From: Meconema thalassinum
Lineage: Eukaryota; Arthropoda; Insecta; Orthoptera; Tettigoniidae
DNA: 64,000 nt
NCBI GenBank assembly: GCA_946902985.2
Contig: OX336392.1
Span: 16,528,716 to 16,592,715 of the forward strand
Direction of reading: 5' to 3'
Every line of letters begins with the position of its first letter. Position 1 is the first letter of the stretch. Positions 11,479 through 22,399 of this stretch are shown here, in pieces. The notes below the pieces were generated by a model. It saw only the letters and a list, made by a program, of their open reading frames with translations, had not been told where the DNA came from and searched no databases. Position numbers and translations under genes: made by a program.

Positions 11479-12037
11479 GAAGCTAAATTGTTAGGTTAGA
11501 TTTCGTCGGAACGCTCTATCAAAGTTTCAACGTTCACCACTAGGTATGATTGATATCTGGTAGCAGTAGTTGGAACTACTTGAAATTGAACTGAACTTGT
11601 AGCTCACCCTAAGGGTGTCCGCTAAAGCAGCTAATGACTCAGGCGAGCCGAACATGTCCTCGGACACTCCGGACACTAAAAGCCATACGATAAAAAAAAT
11701 AAACCACTATCAATATCTTATCACAAAAATAAATCACATATAAGTAACAAATGTGACTACTTGAACTAATACTGCAACTAAATAAGTGTAAATACCATCA
11801 GCCATAGGATCTGATGATGATCGCTTGACCAACCAAGTGTCTTTATTAATCTCAAGTGTATTTGATTAGGAAACCACCCAATACAACCGTATTGTAAACA
11901 TTACATTTCGATTACTAAGGCAACACTGAGAAATGGCTACCAACATGATAATAATTATCAGCATATGAACTCTCTTTAAGAAGGTTTTAAATAAATTGTT
12001 TTTATTATATATTTTAGTAAAAAATGGAAATACTGTG
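11479..12037 (+). mobile_element. 3' noncoding part of the Penelope-like element
   Basis: The segment 11480-11640 shares a diverged block with 39400-39590. Common pieces are GTTAGGTTAGATTTCG / GTAGGTTAGGTTTGA, TCACCA(C/G)TAGGT-like and GGTAGC...GTAGTTGGAACTAC / GTAGGAACTAC. This places the same 3' noncoding sequence at two loci. The remainder is AT-rich with no coding sense. Confidence 0.5.
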
Positions 12038-12067
12038 CTGAAGAAGGTTCTAAGGAAGACCCGAAAC
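12038..12067 (+). ncRNA. Hammerhead-ribozyme-like motif
   Basis: CTGAAGA at 12038-12044 is followed by a partly pairing GGTTCT...AAGACC stem and then CGAAAC at 12062-12067. The order CUGANGA - stem II - GAAA is the catalytic core of hammerhead ribozymes, which are known in the terminal repeats of Penelope-like elements. It lies about 560 bp after the Penelope endonuclease end, on the same strand. Downstream AGTC replaces the ATGTC seen in sister copies, so activity may be lost. Confidence 0.5.
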
Positions 12068-12344
12068 AGTCCACACAAGTGTTTTATGTAAACAATAAAA
12101 TAGTATTGACTAGAGAAAATCCTTTGTAAGAGAAATCTGAATATAAGAGCCTTGACAATATGAAACCAATCATGGTTTATTTTATGAAAGTTATCAATCA
12201 CTAAAAAAGGCAAAACTGGAAAATGGCTTCAAAGCATAGGAATGATTGCTCAGATTGATAGCAGCTCTGGCCTAGCCTCTTGCTTGTAAGTGGCTGCAAA
12301 TACACTCGAACACTAACCAACAACCCAAGAACTTCAATAAGATA

Positions 12345-12480
12345 ATCACTGGCTGCGTGCCCTAGGTTGTAGGATTGAATTGTGGCCCAGTCAGTTGGTA
12401 TTTGAGGGTGTGCAATTTCAAGGGAGCCATGTCATTAGATTTACTGGCACGTTAAAGATCCCCTTTGCGGAAAGATAGTG
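12345..12480 (+). repeat. tRNA-headed SINE, partial
   Basis: The sequence GGCTGCGTGCCCTAGGTTGT onward, then GGTATTTGAGGGTGTGCAA, AGATTTACTGGCACGTTAAA and GATCCCCTT matches the SINE copies at 54090-54325 and 37940-38100. The head corresponds to a tRNA-like region (box A and box B decayed). Confidence 0.8.
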
Positions 12481-12635
12481 GCAACGCATACTCTCTATCA
12501 GTTGTTCAGGCATTGCTGCTATAGTCTGTGCCACCATGATGTTAGTACATTATTTATCAGCGTGAATGGGTTGATTTTCACTGACTTAGAACTGGAGGTT
12601 GTTTATAGCCTGGCCTGTTCTTGCTTTAAAAACTA

Positions 12636-12850
12636 CTTTATCAATACGTCATGCACTCCATTCTTTAGAAGTTTCAGAAACGTTTTTTGTAATTGCTAAA
12701 TCCAACCCTCGAAAAATAGTTGGTCTGAATATGGCAGAATGGTGAAATTTTATCAATACATCATGCACTCCATTCTGCAGCAGTTTCAGAAATTTCTTTG
12801 TGTTTGCTAAATTCAGCCCTCTGAAGAGAGTTGATCAGAATATGGAGGCC
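12636..12850. repeat. Two-copy tandem duplication, ~115-bp unit
   Basis: Units at about 12636-12750 and 12751-12850 share TATCAATAC(G/A)TCATGCACTC, CATTCT, AGTTTCAGAAA, TTTGCTAAATYCARCCCTC and a TTG(G/A)TC(T/A)GAATATGG end. Confidence 0.8.
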
Positions 12851-12869
12851 CAAGCCAAGGACATCAAGT

Positions 12870-14480
12870 CTTACGTATGAAATGATATTCCTGGTATCAT
12901 TTGGTTTTGACAATTCTTGCCATTTTACATTCTGATGGCTATAGCCCTAACCAAAAATTATGGGCTACTACTCCTCCGCCTCATCACATCAATGTCTTTA
13001 GTTGAATTCTACTACTATAATGGTCACCAATGCAACTTGGAATATGTCTCTCTTGTGGACAATACCTCCCATCCTTATTAACAGCATTTAATTAGCCAGG
13101 TCTTACTTTAGATGTGAAACATAAGTTTCTTCTCTGATATTCTCAAAGCACAAAACAAAATGTTCTCTCTCGCCATTAATATACATAGCTTTCTCTCCTG
13201 TGTTAGCTATTGACTACTGATTCCTATAGTTGTTGCTTTGCTGATATTTGGGCTTGTGTTAATAGCCCACCTTCACAAATTTGGGGTTGAAAGTTTAGAA
13301 TAATAACATGATCTTCTCTCCATCAATTTTATTTTTAACGGAATCATTTGGGTTTGATTTAAGTAAAGTCTAGTTTTGCACAGAGAAACTAGGTTCTGCA
13401 ACTAAGTTGCAAAACTAAATTTGAGTTCAATGCATCACTAAATCACAATGCCAGATAGGTTTGAAATGCTCCAACTTTCATGACATGAAACTAGCTGTTT
13501 CTTGTAATTTTGAGGCTTAAGTCTGTTTTCTGAAGGGTCTGTCATTCAGAGATTATTTCATGACCTTTGCCAGTTACACTAGTGAAGGAACATTAAGATT
13601 TCAAATTTCATTAAATTAGCTGTGAAATAATTAAAGCGAGGATTAGAGTGAAAATGATCAGTGTAACTTCACACTGCTTTTCTGTGAACTCTTGGGAATT
13701 TTACGGTGATATAACTTTTTGTAGGATTGTTAATCGTTGACGAACAATTACATGAAATAATATATTAAAGAAATTGAGATTTTCCGCCTAGTCAAAGTGT
13801 TCATAACTATTTAACCAATCAGGATCAGGTACATGTTTCAAGGCACTCAAAATCTTGACCACTTCATCAGCCTTTACAATAATATGAGCGAACATATAGG
13901 ACATATCGACAAAAACTATGATCGTAGAACAAAAGAACATTACAGTATTAAAAAATAAAATATTTCAAATAACCGCATTAGAGGTGGACCAAGGACAAAC
14001 ATTCATTAAAACACATTAATGAACATTTAAAAACCCTCTAAGGGTTAAATCAACATAGGCCTATGCATTTTAATTGATGTGGAGAAACTTCTCGTGCTGG
14101 ACTGTAGTTATTGTTTTTACCTTTTATCGGATATGATATTGTTCATACCATTTGGTCTTTTATAATATTTCTCCTTCATTGATTTACTCTCTATGGAACA
14201 AGTAAGAAATTCTACATATATTTCTAGTATCCTGCTGCCATGATTTTAAGAAAAACACCCAAGGTTTGAGAAATAACACTTACGAAATTAGCTTGTCCTT
14301 GGGAAGAGCATCGTGAAACTAGTTGCACTGTTGTGTACACTCAAGTTTCGTCTTACTCCCGTGAGTCTAGTTTCTTCATGTAGGCCTACTGTACACTAGG
14401 ATAACATAGGTGATATAACAAGTACTATCAATAAGTACCAAAGCTATGGTACTTGTATAGAAGGTTTCAAAATATGAGTT
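12870..14480. other. unassigned AT-rich spacer
   Basis: Nothing coding or repetitive was recognised in these 1.6 kb. Confidence 0.4.
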
Positions 14481-14485
14481 GCATT

Positions 14486-14693
14486 TGTTGGTGAGATCGG
14501 CACCCGCCGGTATCGACCTCCATCCTGATCGATAGGCGCAACTAGCGCCCTCAACTAACTTTTAAACAGTTCGTTTTATGATCTGTTCACGGCACAACGC
14601 ATTTAAACAGTTCATGTATTTTGTGTTAAATAAATCAGTTGAGGTTCATTTAATCGAGCGTTACATTTCATTGCCGCTTTAAAACCTCTAAAA
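14486..14693 (+). repeat. copia 5' LTR
   Basis: It starts TGTTGGTGAGATCGGCACCC and ends CTTTAAAACCTCTAAAA. It matches 18390-18597 almost base for base. The pair contains a GTTAAATAAATCAG block that could hold the polyadenylation signal (AATAAA). Confidence 0.9.
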
Positions 14694-17600
14694 CAACTAC
14701 TTTGACTGTGTCGACAAGTTGGCTGACATGGACGTAGTTATAAACCCAGACCAACTTAGCATCATGATGCTGTACAGTTTGCCGGCAAGTTTTGAAAACT
14801 TCAGAATTGCTATTGAGAGCCGAGACAATCTACCGAAGTCTGAGAATCTACGTACGAAGATAATCGAAGAACACGATAACAGAGTTGCCTCGTCAACACC
14901 GATGGAAAATCAAGGCGCCATGTACGTGAAGAAGAAAGGGCCTTCAAGGAAACCACAGTCGAAGCCTCAAAACAAGAACTACGGCTACTCTGGTGGTAAG
15001 AGTGACAAGGAGAAATCGTTTCCGTTCAAATGCTCGAAGTGCGGAATCAAGGGACATAAGGCAGTGGACTGCAATGTTAAGGTCAACAAAAACCAGCTGT
15101 CGGACACGTCACTCTTATCAGTCAAGGAACATGATATGTGCTAGATCGCGACGAGCAGTGTTGAAAACCTGTGGTGTCTCGACAGTGGGTGCACGTCTCA
15201 TCTGTGCGGTTATGCGACTGTGTTTACAGGGATGGACAAGGGCGAGACTGGCAAGCTGAAGTTAGCGAGCAGCGCAACCGCAGAGATAAAGGCCCAAGGA
15301 ACTGCAAAAATTGCAACAAGTGTAGACGGTAAAACTTGCAACGTTACTCTCAATGAGATTTTGCACGTTCCTGAGATCCGGACTAATCTCTTATCAGTCT
15401 CGAAGATGACAGACCTTGGTTTCTCGGTTGTTTTTGGCAAAGAGCAGGTGGAAGTTTTCGACCAGAATGGACTGACGAGGTTAGTTGCAAAGTGCAAGGA
15501 CAATCTGTACTACGTACAGGGCACCCCACTGGAAAAATGTCGAAATGCAGTGTCAGAAGACAAGCGCGACGAGAATGTGGCACAGCTGTGGCATCGAAGG
15601 ATAGGTCACGTCAACTTTCGTGATCTCGATACGGCAGTGAAGAACGGATCCATTAGAGGTGTGCAACTGAAAGGGAGATGTGGAGATCTAACGTGTGACA
15701 TTTGCACGGAATGCAAAATGACTCGAATACCTTTCCCGAAAGAGTCAAATCGTGTGACCGGTAAGCTCTATATTATTCACACAGACGTTTGTGGCCCTAT
15801 GGGTGTTGTGTCGAACGGTGGATCCAAGTACATGATCACATTTACGGACGACTACTCGAGATGGACAGAGGTACGGTTTATGAAAACGAAGTGCGAGGCG
15901 TTGCAAATGTTCCGAGAGTACAAGGCTTTCGTCGAGAAGCAGCACGGTCTGAAAATAAAGTGTGTACAGTCCGACAATGGACGTGAACATGTCAACAGGG
16001 AATTTGACGAGTTCTTGAAATCTGAGGGGATCGAGCGCCATCTTACAACACCATATACGCCTGAACAAAATGGTGTGGCCGAGAAGAAGAATCGGACCCT
16101 TGAAGAGGTAGCATGATGTTTACTCCTGCAATCTGGCCTAACGATGACATTCTGGGCGGAAGCGATCAGCACCGCAAATTATCTGAGGAACCGATGTCCA
16201 ACCAAAAAGCTAAACGGGAAGGCTCCATTTGAGCGCTGGTTCGACAGAACTCCGACTGCACGCTATTTCAAGGACTTTGGGAGCAAGGTGTTCTGCCTGG
16301 ACAAGACCCCAAACAAGGGGAAGTTTAGCCCTCGCTCAAAAGAGGGAATTTTCGTTGGATATTCGGAGCAGTCGAAGGCTTACCGTATCTGGATTCCTGA
16401 AACGAAGAAGATAGAGATCACGAGAGACGTTGTTTTTCGTGAGGAGATGACCGCGCCTAAGAAATAAATCGATGATCTGTTCCCGCGTGACTCTCCGGAC
16501 AAAGATCGCGTTGAACCAGAGGATCCGATCCATGAACTGGAGTTCGAGCTGGTGTCGAGAGACGAAGTGCTGGCAGAAAACCGACCTGATGTTGCTGAAT
16601 GGGAATTCCCCGATGGCTTCATAGGCTTTCCTGCCGACGATTACTTTGTTGATCCGGAGATCCAATCCGATGAGCAACAAGTGGCATCATCTAGGAGAAG
16701 AGACGGACAGCCTCGTTTGATTAGAACTGGAAAATCTGGTTGACCCCGCAAGGACTACGGTGATCGACAAGGGGAAGCGGCTAACGTTGCTGAAATCCCA
16801 GTGACCCAGGCTATCTCCGGAGATTACTCACCTGCGTGGATCGAAGCAATGTTAGAAGAGGCAGTTTCGCTGATTTGGAACAATACGTGGAAGCTGGTCG
16901 ACCGTCCCAAGGGGCAACATGTGATAGGCAGCAGATTCGTTCTCCGGAATAAGATTAACCCTGACGGCACCATCAGCAAGCGGAAGGCGCGCGTGGTAGC
17001 GAGGGGTTTCACGCAGAGACCAGGAATAGAGTTTCACGACATGTTCGCTCCAGTCGCAAGGCTGAGCACAATAAGGACTGCGGGGGCGTTAGCTGTACAA
17101 GATAATCTAAAGATCCGACAGCTAGACGTCAAGACGGCGTACTCGAACGGAGAAGTCGAGGTGCAAATCTTCATGGAGGCCCCGGACCATTTCGAGGACG
17201 TTCTTGCCCATACCATTCAAGACGAGTCGGTTGACGAGACTGTGCGAAAGACCGCAGATGAGATGCTGGAGAAGTTGACCAATCGTGACGTGGTGTGCTC
17301 ACTAAACAAAGCGTTGTATGGACTGCGACAGGCAGGACGCGCTTGGTATCACCGTCTCGAGCAAGAGATGAAAAATCTCAAGGCGACTCGCTCGGATGCA
17401 GATCCATGCATGTACCACATCGGACCGGTCGAAGATAGGATTTATGTCGACGACATGATGATCATGGCTCGAGACGACAAGAAGATCGAAGTGGTGAGAG
17501 ACTTTCTGAATACCAAGTTGGAGATCAAGGACTTGAGGTACGTGCAGTATTGTCTGGGTCTGGAGTTCGAGAGGAGCGCCAACCAGATGAAACTCGGCCA

Positions 17601-18388
17601 GAAAGGATACATAGACGAGGTCCTGGAGAGATTCGGAATGGCAGAGTGCAGGCCTGTCAGCACTCCCATTGATCCAGGTATGAAACTGCAAAAGGAAGAC
17701 GTGAACCCTGGCGAACAAGCGGAGAGCGTCCCCTACCGATAGTTGATAGGAGCTCTAATGTACCTGTCAGTGGGAACGAGGCCGGACATATGCCATGCAG
17801 TCAGTTCTCTCTCTCAGTTCAACGACTGTCACGGACAGCAGCACTGGAAGGCTGCAAAACGTGTCTTGCGATACCTCGCTAACACACGTGATCTCGGCCT
17901 CATGTACTCGTACGTGGACGCTGACTGGGGAAACTGCCTGGTTGATCGAAAATCGTACACCGGATACGCGTTCACACTAGGCGGCGCTGAAGTGAGTTGG
18001 AGTCCAGGAAGCAGCCTACTGTGGCACTGTCGTCGACGGAGGCCGAATACATGGCCTTGACAGAAGCAACCAAGGAAGCTCTACACATGAGGAAATTCCT
18101 GAAAGACTTCGGAAAACCGATAGATGTTGTCCCAGTGAAGAACGACAATGTAGGTGCGCAGAAGCTGACGTCGAATCCTATGTTTCATTCACGGGCGAAG
18201 CACATCGACATCAGGCACCATTTCGTCCGAGATGCCGTGTCCAAAAAGGTGGTTTCAGTGGAGTACACTCCGACGGATGAGATGCCTGCCGACAAAAGGA
18301 TTGCCAAGGCCCAAGCACGAGAAATGTGCTCAAAGCCTTGGCTTGAGACCACATGCACCAGGATGACTCGGCTGTTGGTCGAGGGGAA
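14694..18388 (+). pseudogene. copia gag-pol polyprotein, five in-frame stops and one frameshift
   Basis: One frame runs from about 14702 to 17990. It contains a gag segment (LSIMMLYSLPASFENF), the zinc knuckle CSKCGIKGHKAVDC near 15030-15075, and a protease box CLDSGCTSHL near 15175. The integrase follows, with HTDVCGP (Asp), QSDNGRE (Asp) and PEQNGVAE (Glu) between 15778 and 16085. The RT lies at 16860-17560, with the QLDVKTAY and YVDDMMI boxes, and the RNase H (VDADWG, LSSTEAEY) at 17910-18060. Stops interrupt the frame at 15142 (TAG), 16114 (TGA), 16465 (TAA), 16741 (TGA) and 17740 (TAG). A frameshift near 17995 moves the last part (to 18398) to another frame. The 5' part of gag is missing. 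Confidence 0.93.
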
Positions 18389-18389
18389 G

Positions 18390-18597
18390 CGTTGGTGAGA
18401 TCGGCACCCGCCGGTATAGACCTCCATCCTGATCGATAGGCGCAACTAGCGCCCTCAACTAACTTTTAAACAGTTCGTTTTATGATCTGTTCACGGCACA
18501 ACACATTTAAACAGTTAATGTATTTTGTGTTAAATAAATCAGTTGAGTTACATTTAATCGAGCGTTACATTTCATTGCCGCTTTAAAACCTCTAATA
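18390..18597 (+). repeat. copia 3' LTR
   Basis: Second LTR, starting CGTTGGTGAGATCGG (C in place of the expected T of the TG end) and ending CCTCTAATA, followed by the GCATT target copy. Confidence 0.9.
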
Positions 18598-18602
18598 GCA
18601 TT

Positions 18603-19516
18603 TATAGTGACTACTTCATAAACTGGGATAAATGTTAAACTCAATCTTTTGAATTATCATGGGTGTATTATATTTCGATTATGATGATCTACGTTTTTGT
18701 TTCATTAATAAAACAATGACAATATGCATTGCCAATGTCAGCTTATAAAGAAATCTATAAAATGGAGCATAAAACCGTTAATTCTTTGTTGGTGTTCTTT
18801 GTGAACAAAACAACGATGGTAAGCCAAAAGAACGGTTGTGATAAGAGCCCACTGTGTCATCAAAACAGAAGACTTATAATTCGCTGATTTTAATCAAATT
18901 CTTACACTTTATGGCTTAAAATCAAAAGAAAGTAGATTAGTCGCGGTAATATGAAATAGTTTCTTTTATTTTGTATAATTTCCTATTCCAAAATATTCTT
19001 TATGGCTTCGTCTTTACTACTTTTATCTGCTTCTCAACTTCCAGAAATTCATAGAAACAATAAAGGTAATTTGTTGACTGGGCAGGAACAATTAGCACTT
19101 GGCTATAGAATACTGTAGATCACTAGGTAACGGGGATCAAGACATCATTGTAAATATTCCTCTAAGTTTCTACTGTTTCAAAAATCGGTTCAACATTTGT
19201 GTCACGCTTGTACGTTTCAGGTAAATTGAGCCAAGGTGAGCCAAAGCTATAAAGCTGCTTGTCCTTCTAATGTAGCATGTTTTCCATATATATTATGTAA
19301 AATTAGTTTGGATATTCCGTAATTAACTTGTATTTTGCACTGTCTTATCAGAATTCTTATGCATCTTTGCACATCCTTATGTTTTATATCAAAGTTATTG
19401 TTTACCCTCCAAGAATGGAAATAAGCTTGTAAGGAGTCTGGATATTCTGAAATGGAGTTTAATTTTAAAAGTCTCTTCTAATCAGGTGATTTTAATGCCT
19501 AACATTTTCGTTTCAG
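18603..19516. other. unassigned AT-rich spacer, intronic if the 60-nt exon is real
   Basis: No coding or repeat feature was recognised. The last bases form a good splice acceptor (TTTTCGTTTCAG ending at 19516). Confidence 0.4.
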
Positions 19517-19576
19517 GTAGAAACCCCTGTCACATCATACATCGGTTCACAAAACAACACCACAAACTATTCACAA
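19517..19576 (+). CDS. Crtc: CRTC internal exon (probable, 20 codons)
   Basis: A 60-nt segment lies between a strong acceptor (TTTTCGTTTCAG, ending 19516) and a consensus donor (GTAAGT from 19577). Read in phase 0 it gives VETPVTSYIGSQNNTTNYSQ without a stop. It ends in phase 0, which fits the phase-0 start of the next exon at 22178. The composition (Ser/Thr/Asn/Gln rich) suits the low-complexity region ahead of the CRTC transactivation domain. I do not recognise this peptide itself, so the call rests on splice sites, phase and position. A Harbinger element begins 46 bp downstream. Confidence 0.6.
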
Positions 19577-19621
19577 GTAAGTAGATTAATAAGTATCATA
19601 TTTTGACATGTTCAAGTCTAA

Positions 19622-20543
19622 AGGTACGATTTGGATCCTCGCCGCCTGCCTGGGCAGCGCGGCAGAGGTTCAGTAGGTTGTTTACATTGAGGAAATTTAA
19701 TGTAGGTACGATCATCATGTGTAGTGCCGCTACCAAAACGGGAATTAAAAGATTATTGGAGGAAGAGGAAGACGATGACAACTTAATTCTAGCCCTATTG
19801 GTGCGAAAAAGAAAACGAAAGCCACGAAAGAGATCCACAAAACCCGAGAGAACGAGGGGTGCTTTAAAATATTGCATCATACAAAACTGGGTATTTGGAT
19901 ACAAACTCCACGAGTTTTTCGTCATCTGCCGCTAAAGACGACATTGTTGATACAAAGCACTCGGCTGGGAAATGTACGCAACAGGACAGCAATTATAATA
20001 GAAGTAAGTTGATAGACGCAAGATAAAGCATGACAACAACAATCTACTGCAGCACACCTAGTGGTATGGCGGTCAACTATGAAAATATTGGCTCTCAAGC
20101 ATTGTAAAGTTTTTATTTTTATTTAGGCCTAACCGGGTCACTCCAATCCATACGTAATTTAGCCTAAGGACTTATTTCCGTTACATAAAATTGGTCTAAA
20201 ATTAAATGCCATTTAAATGTTCTTTAGATGCCGTATTATTTGAATAATTTACTTTTTACGCCTTAAAAATGGCAAAAGATACAATTATTTTCCAATAATT
20301 GGTACGGCAAAATTAGCGACAAGTCGAGACATCTAGCGGACTTTTATAAAACGCCATTTTGAATAGCAGTTTTATGCTCCATTTCCGGGCTTTGTCTAAT
20401 TTCGTTGCCAACAGGCGGCGCCGCCAGACCGGTCCGGGCGCGACTGGGCATCGGCGGCGGAGTTAGAAATGTATCCCATCTAAATACACGTGGAGCTGTA
20501 ATGAGCTTCCGCCGCCTTGGCGGCGAGGATCCAATTCGTACCT
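19622..20543 (+). mobile_element. Harbinger/PIF deletion derivative
   Basis: Inverted ends start AGGTACGATTTGGATCCTCG on the left (19622) and AGGTACGAATTGGATCCTCG on the right (complement, ending 20543). They are flanked by TAA on both sides (19619-19621, 20544-20546), the 3-bp target type of Harbinger elements. Inside, from 19719, a short frame reads ATKTGIKRLLEEEEDDD and then a basic KRKRKPRKR block. This resembles the N terminus of Harbinger nucleases. The DDE nuclease domain is absent, so this is a non-autonomous remnant of about 0.9 kb. GC-rich subterminal stretches (GCCGCC-type) occur at both ends. Confidence 0.85.
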
Positions 20544-21043
20544 TAAGTGTCATTTTCTGTGGTATTTATGAGGCCCAAAATTTGTTCAAGGTCAACTAAA
20601 AAATTTGCTATCTGTGTTAAAACTTCCTTTTTCTTATCTTGAAAGTGCTCTGCCAAATCTCATTATTTTCATGTGCAATCCAAAACTAGACGTCATTTAA
20701 TAGCCTAGGTAAATATTAACATATATACCATAACAACTACAACACAAAGTGAAAATCCCAAAGAGGAACATTTTTTCACTTGTTTATTAAATATCAAACA
20801 GCAGCATATACACAATTTATAGCCTTTTTCCCACCTCATGATCATCAAGCAACCCTATTGCTGGGCCAAAGGGCACAATGTTGATGTTACCTGCCCTAAG
20901 ACAAGGAGTCTCTTAAATCCCAAAAATACACAGTACAGTATATAACACAAACAATCCAAAGATGGCAAAATTAAAATATTGGAAGCAAATATCACCAATT
21001 CTCCCCCTTATGTGATGGCATAAAACAAAAGCCCAAACCCTAT

Positions 21044-21968
21044 TTACTTGAAAAGAGTGAGTTTTTCTGCAATGTTAATCAGTTCTGCACTCCTCTTAGA
21101 AGATATATCAAAGACATGTTGTAATCCTTGAACACCCATTAACGGGGGTAAAAAAGATCCACAACCATTTTGTTCAGAACCAAATTGTTCTCCTGAAATT
21201 TGCTTGTAGTGATGATTCTTGCTGTCATCGAAGCAAGTCCCTTTCCTGCTACATATTTATTGTTTTTGAGATCTTCTCTGTTTTTCATCCATGGCACTTC
21301 AAATCTTCCCTCTGTGTTCTTAACCGTTTTCTGAAGTGGTCCATGGTTGCATAATTTACAATCACAAAATTTGGAAATGACGGAATCAGTCATTTGTGTT
21401 GAGTTTCAAGATTAGAATTACGCCGTTTAGGTATGGAAACGATAATTTTTTGCCCATTGGATTGTTTATACAGGTCCTCCCATGCGATTGGTCACAGAGG
21501 AGCGACCTCCAGTATTGGAGATTTGGTCTACTCTGGGGCACGATCAGCCTATAAAGCAAATACAATACAATACACCTGTTAACTTTGTACAAGTATGTTA
21601 CAACTGAGATGCTGTAATAACATGGTGGTGGTGTAACAAAAAGAACTATCACCCAGGACTGTGGATTATTCCTTTTAGAAATGTGCATCTTGTTTGCCAT
21701 ATTAGTCCAACTCTTGTGTTCATTTCCTGCTGTTCTTTGTGTCTTACACATGATGGATCATCTTACTTTTTATGCTATAAATTGGCTTTGGTATTAATTT
21801 TGGCCAATACATTTTTCTACCCACTAATGTATTACTTCGGCTTCTATTCTCTTGGGTCTCATCACGACCTGAGTGTAGTATCTTGATCACTTCTCTTGCA
21901 GGCCAGTGAATTGAGGCCTTTTTTTTAAGACGTTGTTTCATTAAAACATCCAAAGCTTTTCTTGTCAT
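21044..21968 (-). pseudogene. Unrecognised coding-like block, frameshifted
   Basis: The minus strand shows three linked segments with protein-like composition. The first is 21968-21744 (KKKASIHWPAREVIKILH, LVGRKMYWPKLIPKPIY). The second continues at 21751 in another frame (CKTQRTAGNEHKSWTNMANK). The third is 21393-21139 (NREDLKNNKYVAGKGLASM), continuing after a frame change to LMGVQGLQHVFDISSKRSA and a TAA at 21044. I could not assign the family. It may be a retrocopied host gene or an unfamiliar transposase. It lies antisense in the CRTC intron, and the frame changes argue that it is dead. Confidence 0.35.
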
Positions 21969-22177
21969 GATTGGATGGACACATAAAAAAGGAAGAAATT
22001 GCCACTTGTCTTAAATAGGCCTGGAACATAATGTTTGAAAACTTGCTAATTCACACACAGATTGATGTTGTTTTACATTTAACCATTGTGTTTAAGCTGG
22101 TTATAGTATCTTTGTAGTAGTCCATCTTGTGCATACATCTAAATTTCCTCTTACAATGCAGCATATGTTTGATTTAG

Positions 22178-22376
22178 GCAATGGGCAGTCCAGACGACGG
22201 GCTAACGCAGATGGGGAGCCAAGAACTGGCAAATGACGCTGGTTACTACAGCCAGTCGCCCTCGCAACTGCAGTACAACCGTCCAATGACCATGAACCCC
22301 AGTGGGGGTAGCACGCAACAAACCACCCCTCAAACGCCTAACACTCCTTCCAGTATTCCTGACATCATTCTTACTG
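22178..22376 (+). CDS. Crtc: CRTC coding exon, penultimate
   Basis: Exon of a CREB-regulated transcription coactivator (CRTC/TORC), a nuclear co-activator that binds the bZIP of CREB and whose location is controlled by phosphorylation and 14-3-3. The acceptor is TTTGATTTAG (ending 22177) and the donor GTGAGT at 22377. Starting in phase 0 it reads AMGSPDDGLTQMGSQ, a Gln/Tyr/Pro-rich stretch, then PQTPNTPSSIPDIILT. The SIPDIILT motif corresponds to the conserved (S/T)IP(D/N)IILTG segment just before the transactivation domain in animal CRTCs. It ends after the first base of a codon, which the exon at 29120 completes as Asp. Confidence 0.88.
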
Positions 22377-22399
22377 GTGAGTTAATGTACCATCTGTAA

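Larger units (their letters stand above)
14486..18597 (+). mobile_element. copia-type LTR retrotransposon, two LTRs, internally deleted
   Basis: A 4.1-kb element is bounded by a 5-bp target duplication GCATT (14481-14485 and 18598-18602). Its two ~208-bp LTRs (14486-14693 and 18390-18597) differ at only a few positions, implying a fairly young insertion. A polypurine tract GAGGGGAAG (18381-18389) abuts the right LTR. Domain order is gag end, zinc knuckle, protease, integrase, RT, RNase H, which is the copia (Pseudoviridae-type) order with integrase before RT. The left LTR is followed almost at once by gag codons, so the primer-binding site and 5' gag have been deleted. It cannot replicate alone. 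Confidence 0.95.

Noticed and set aside
14486..18597. Retrovirus or errantivirus with an envelope gene
   Set aside because: Integrase precedes RT and there is no open frame after RNase H other than its own shifted end, so it is a copia-type element without env.
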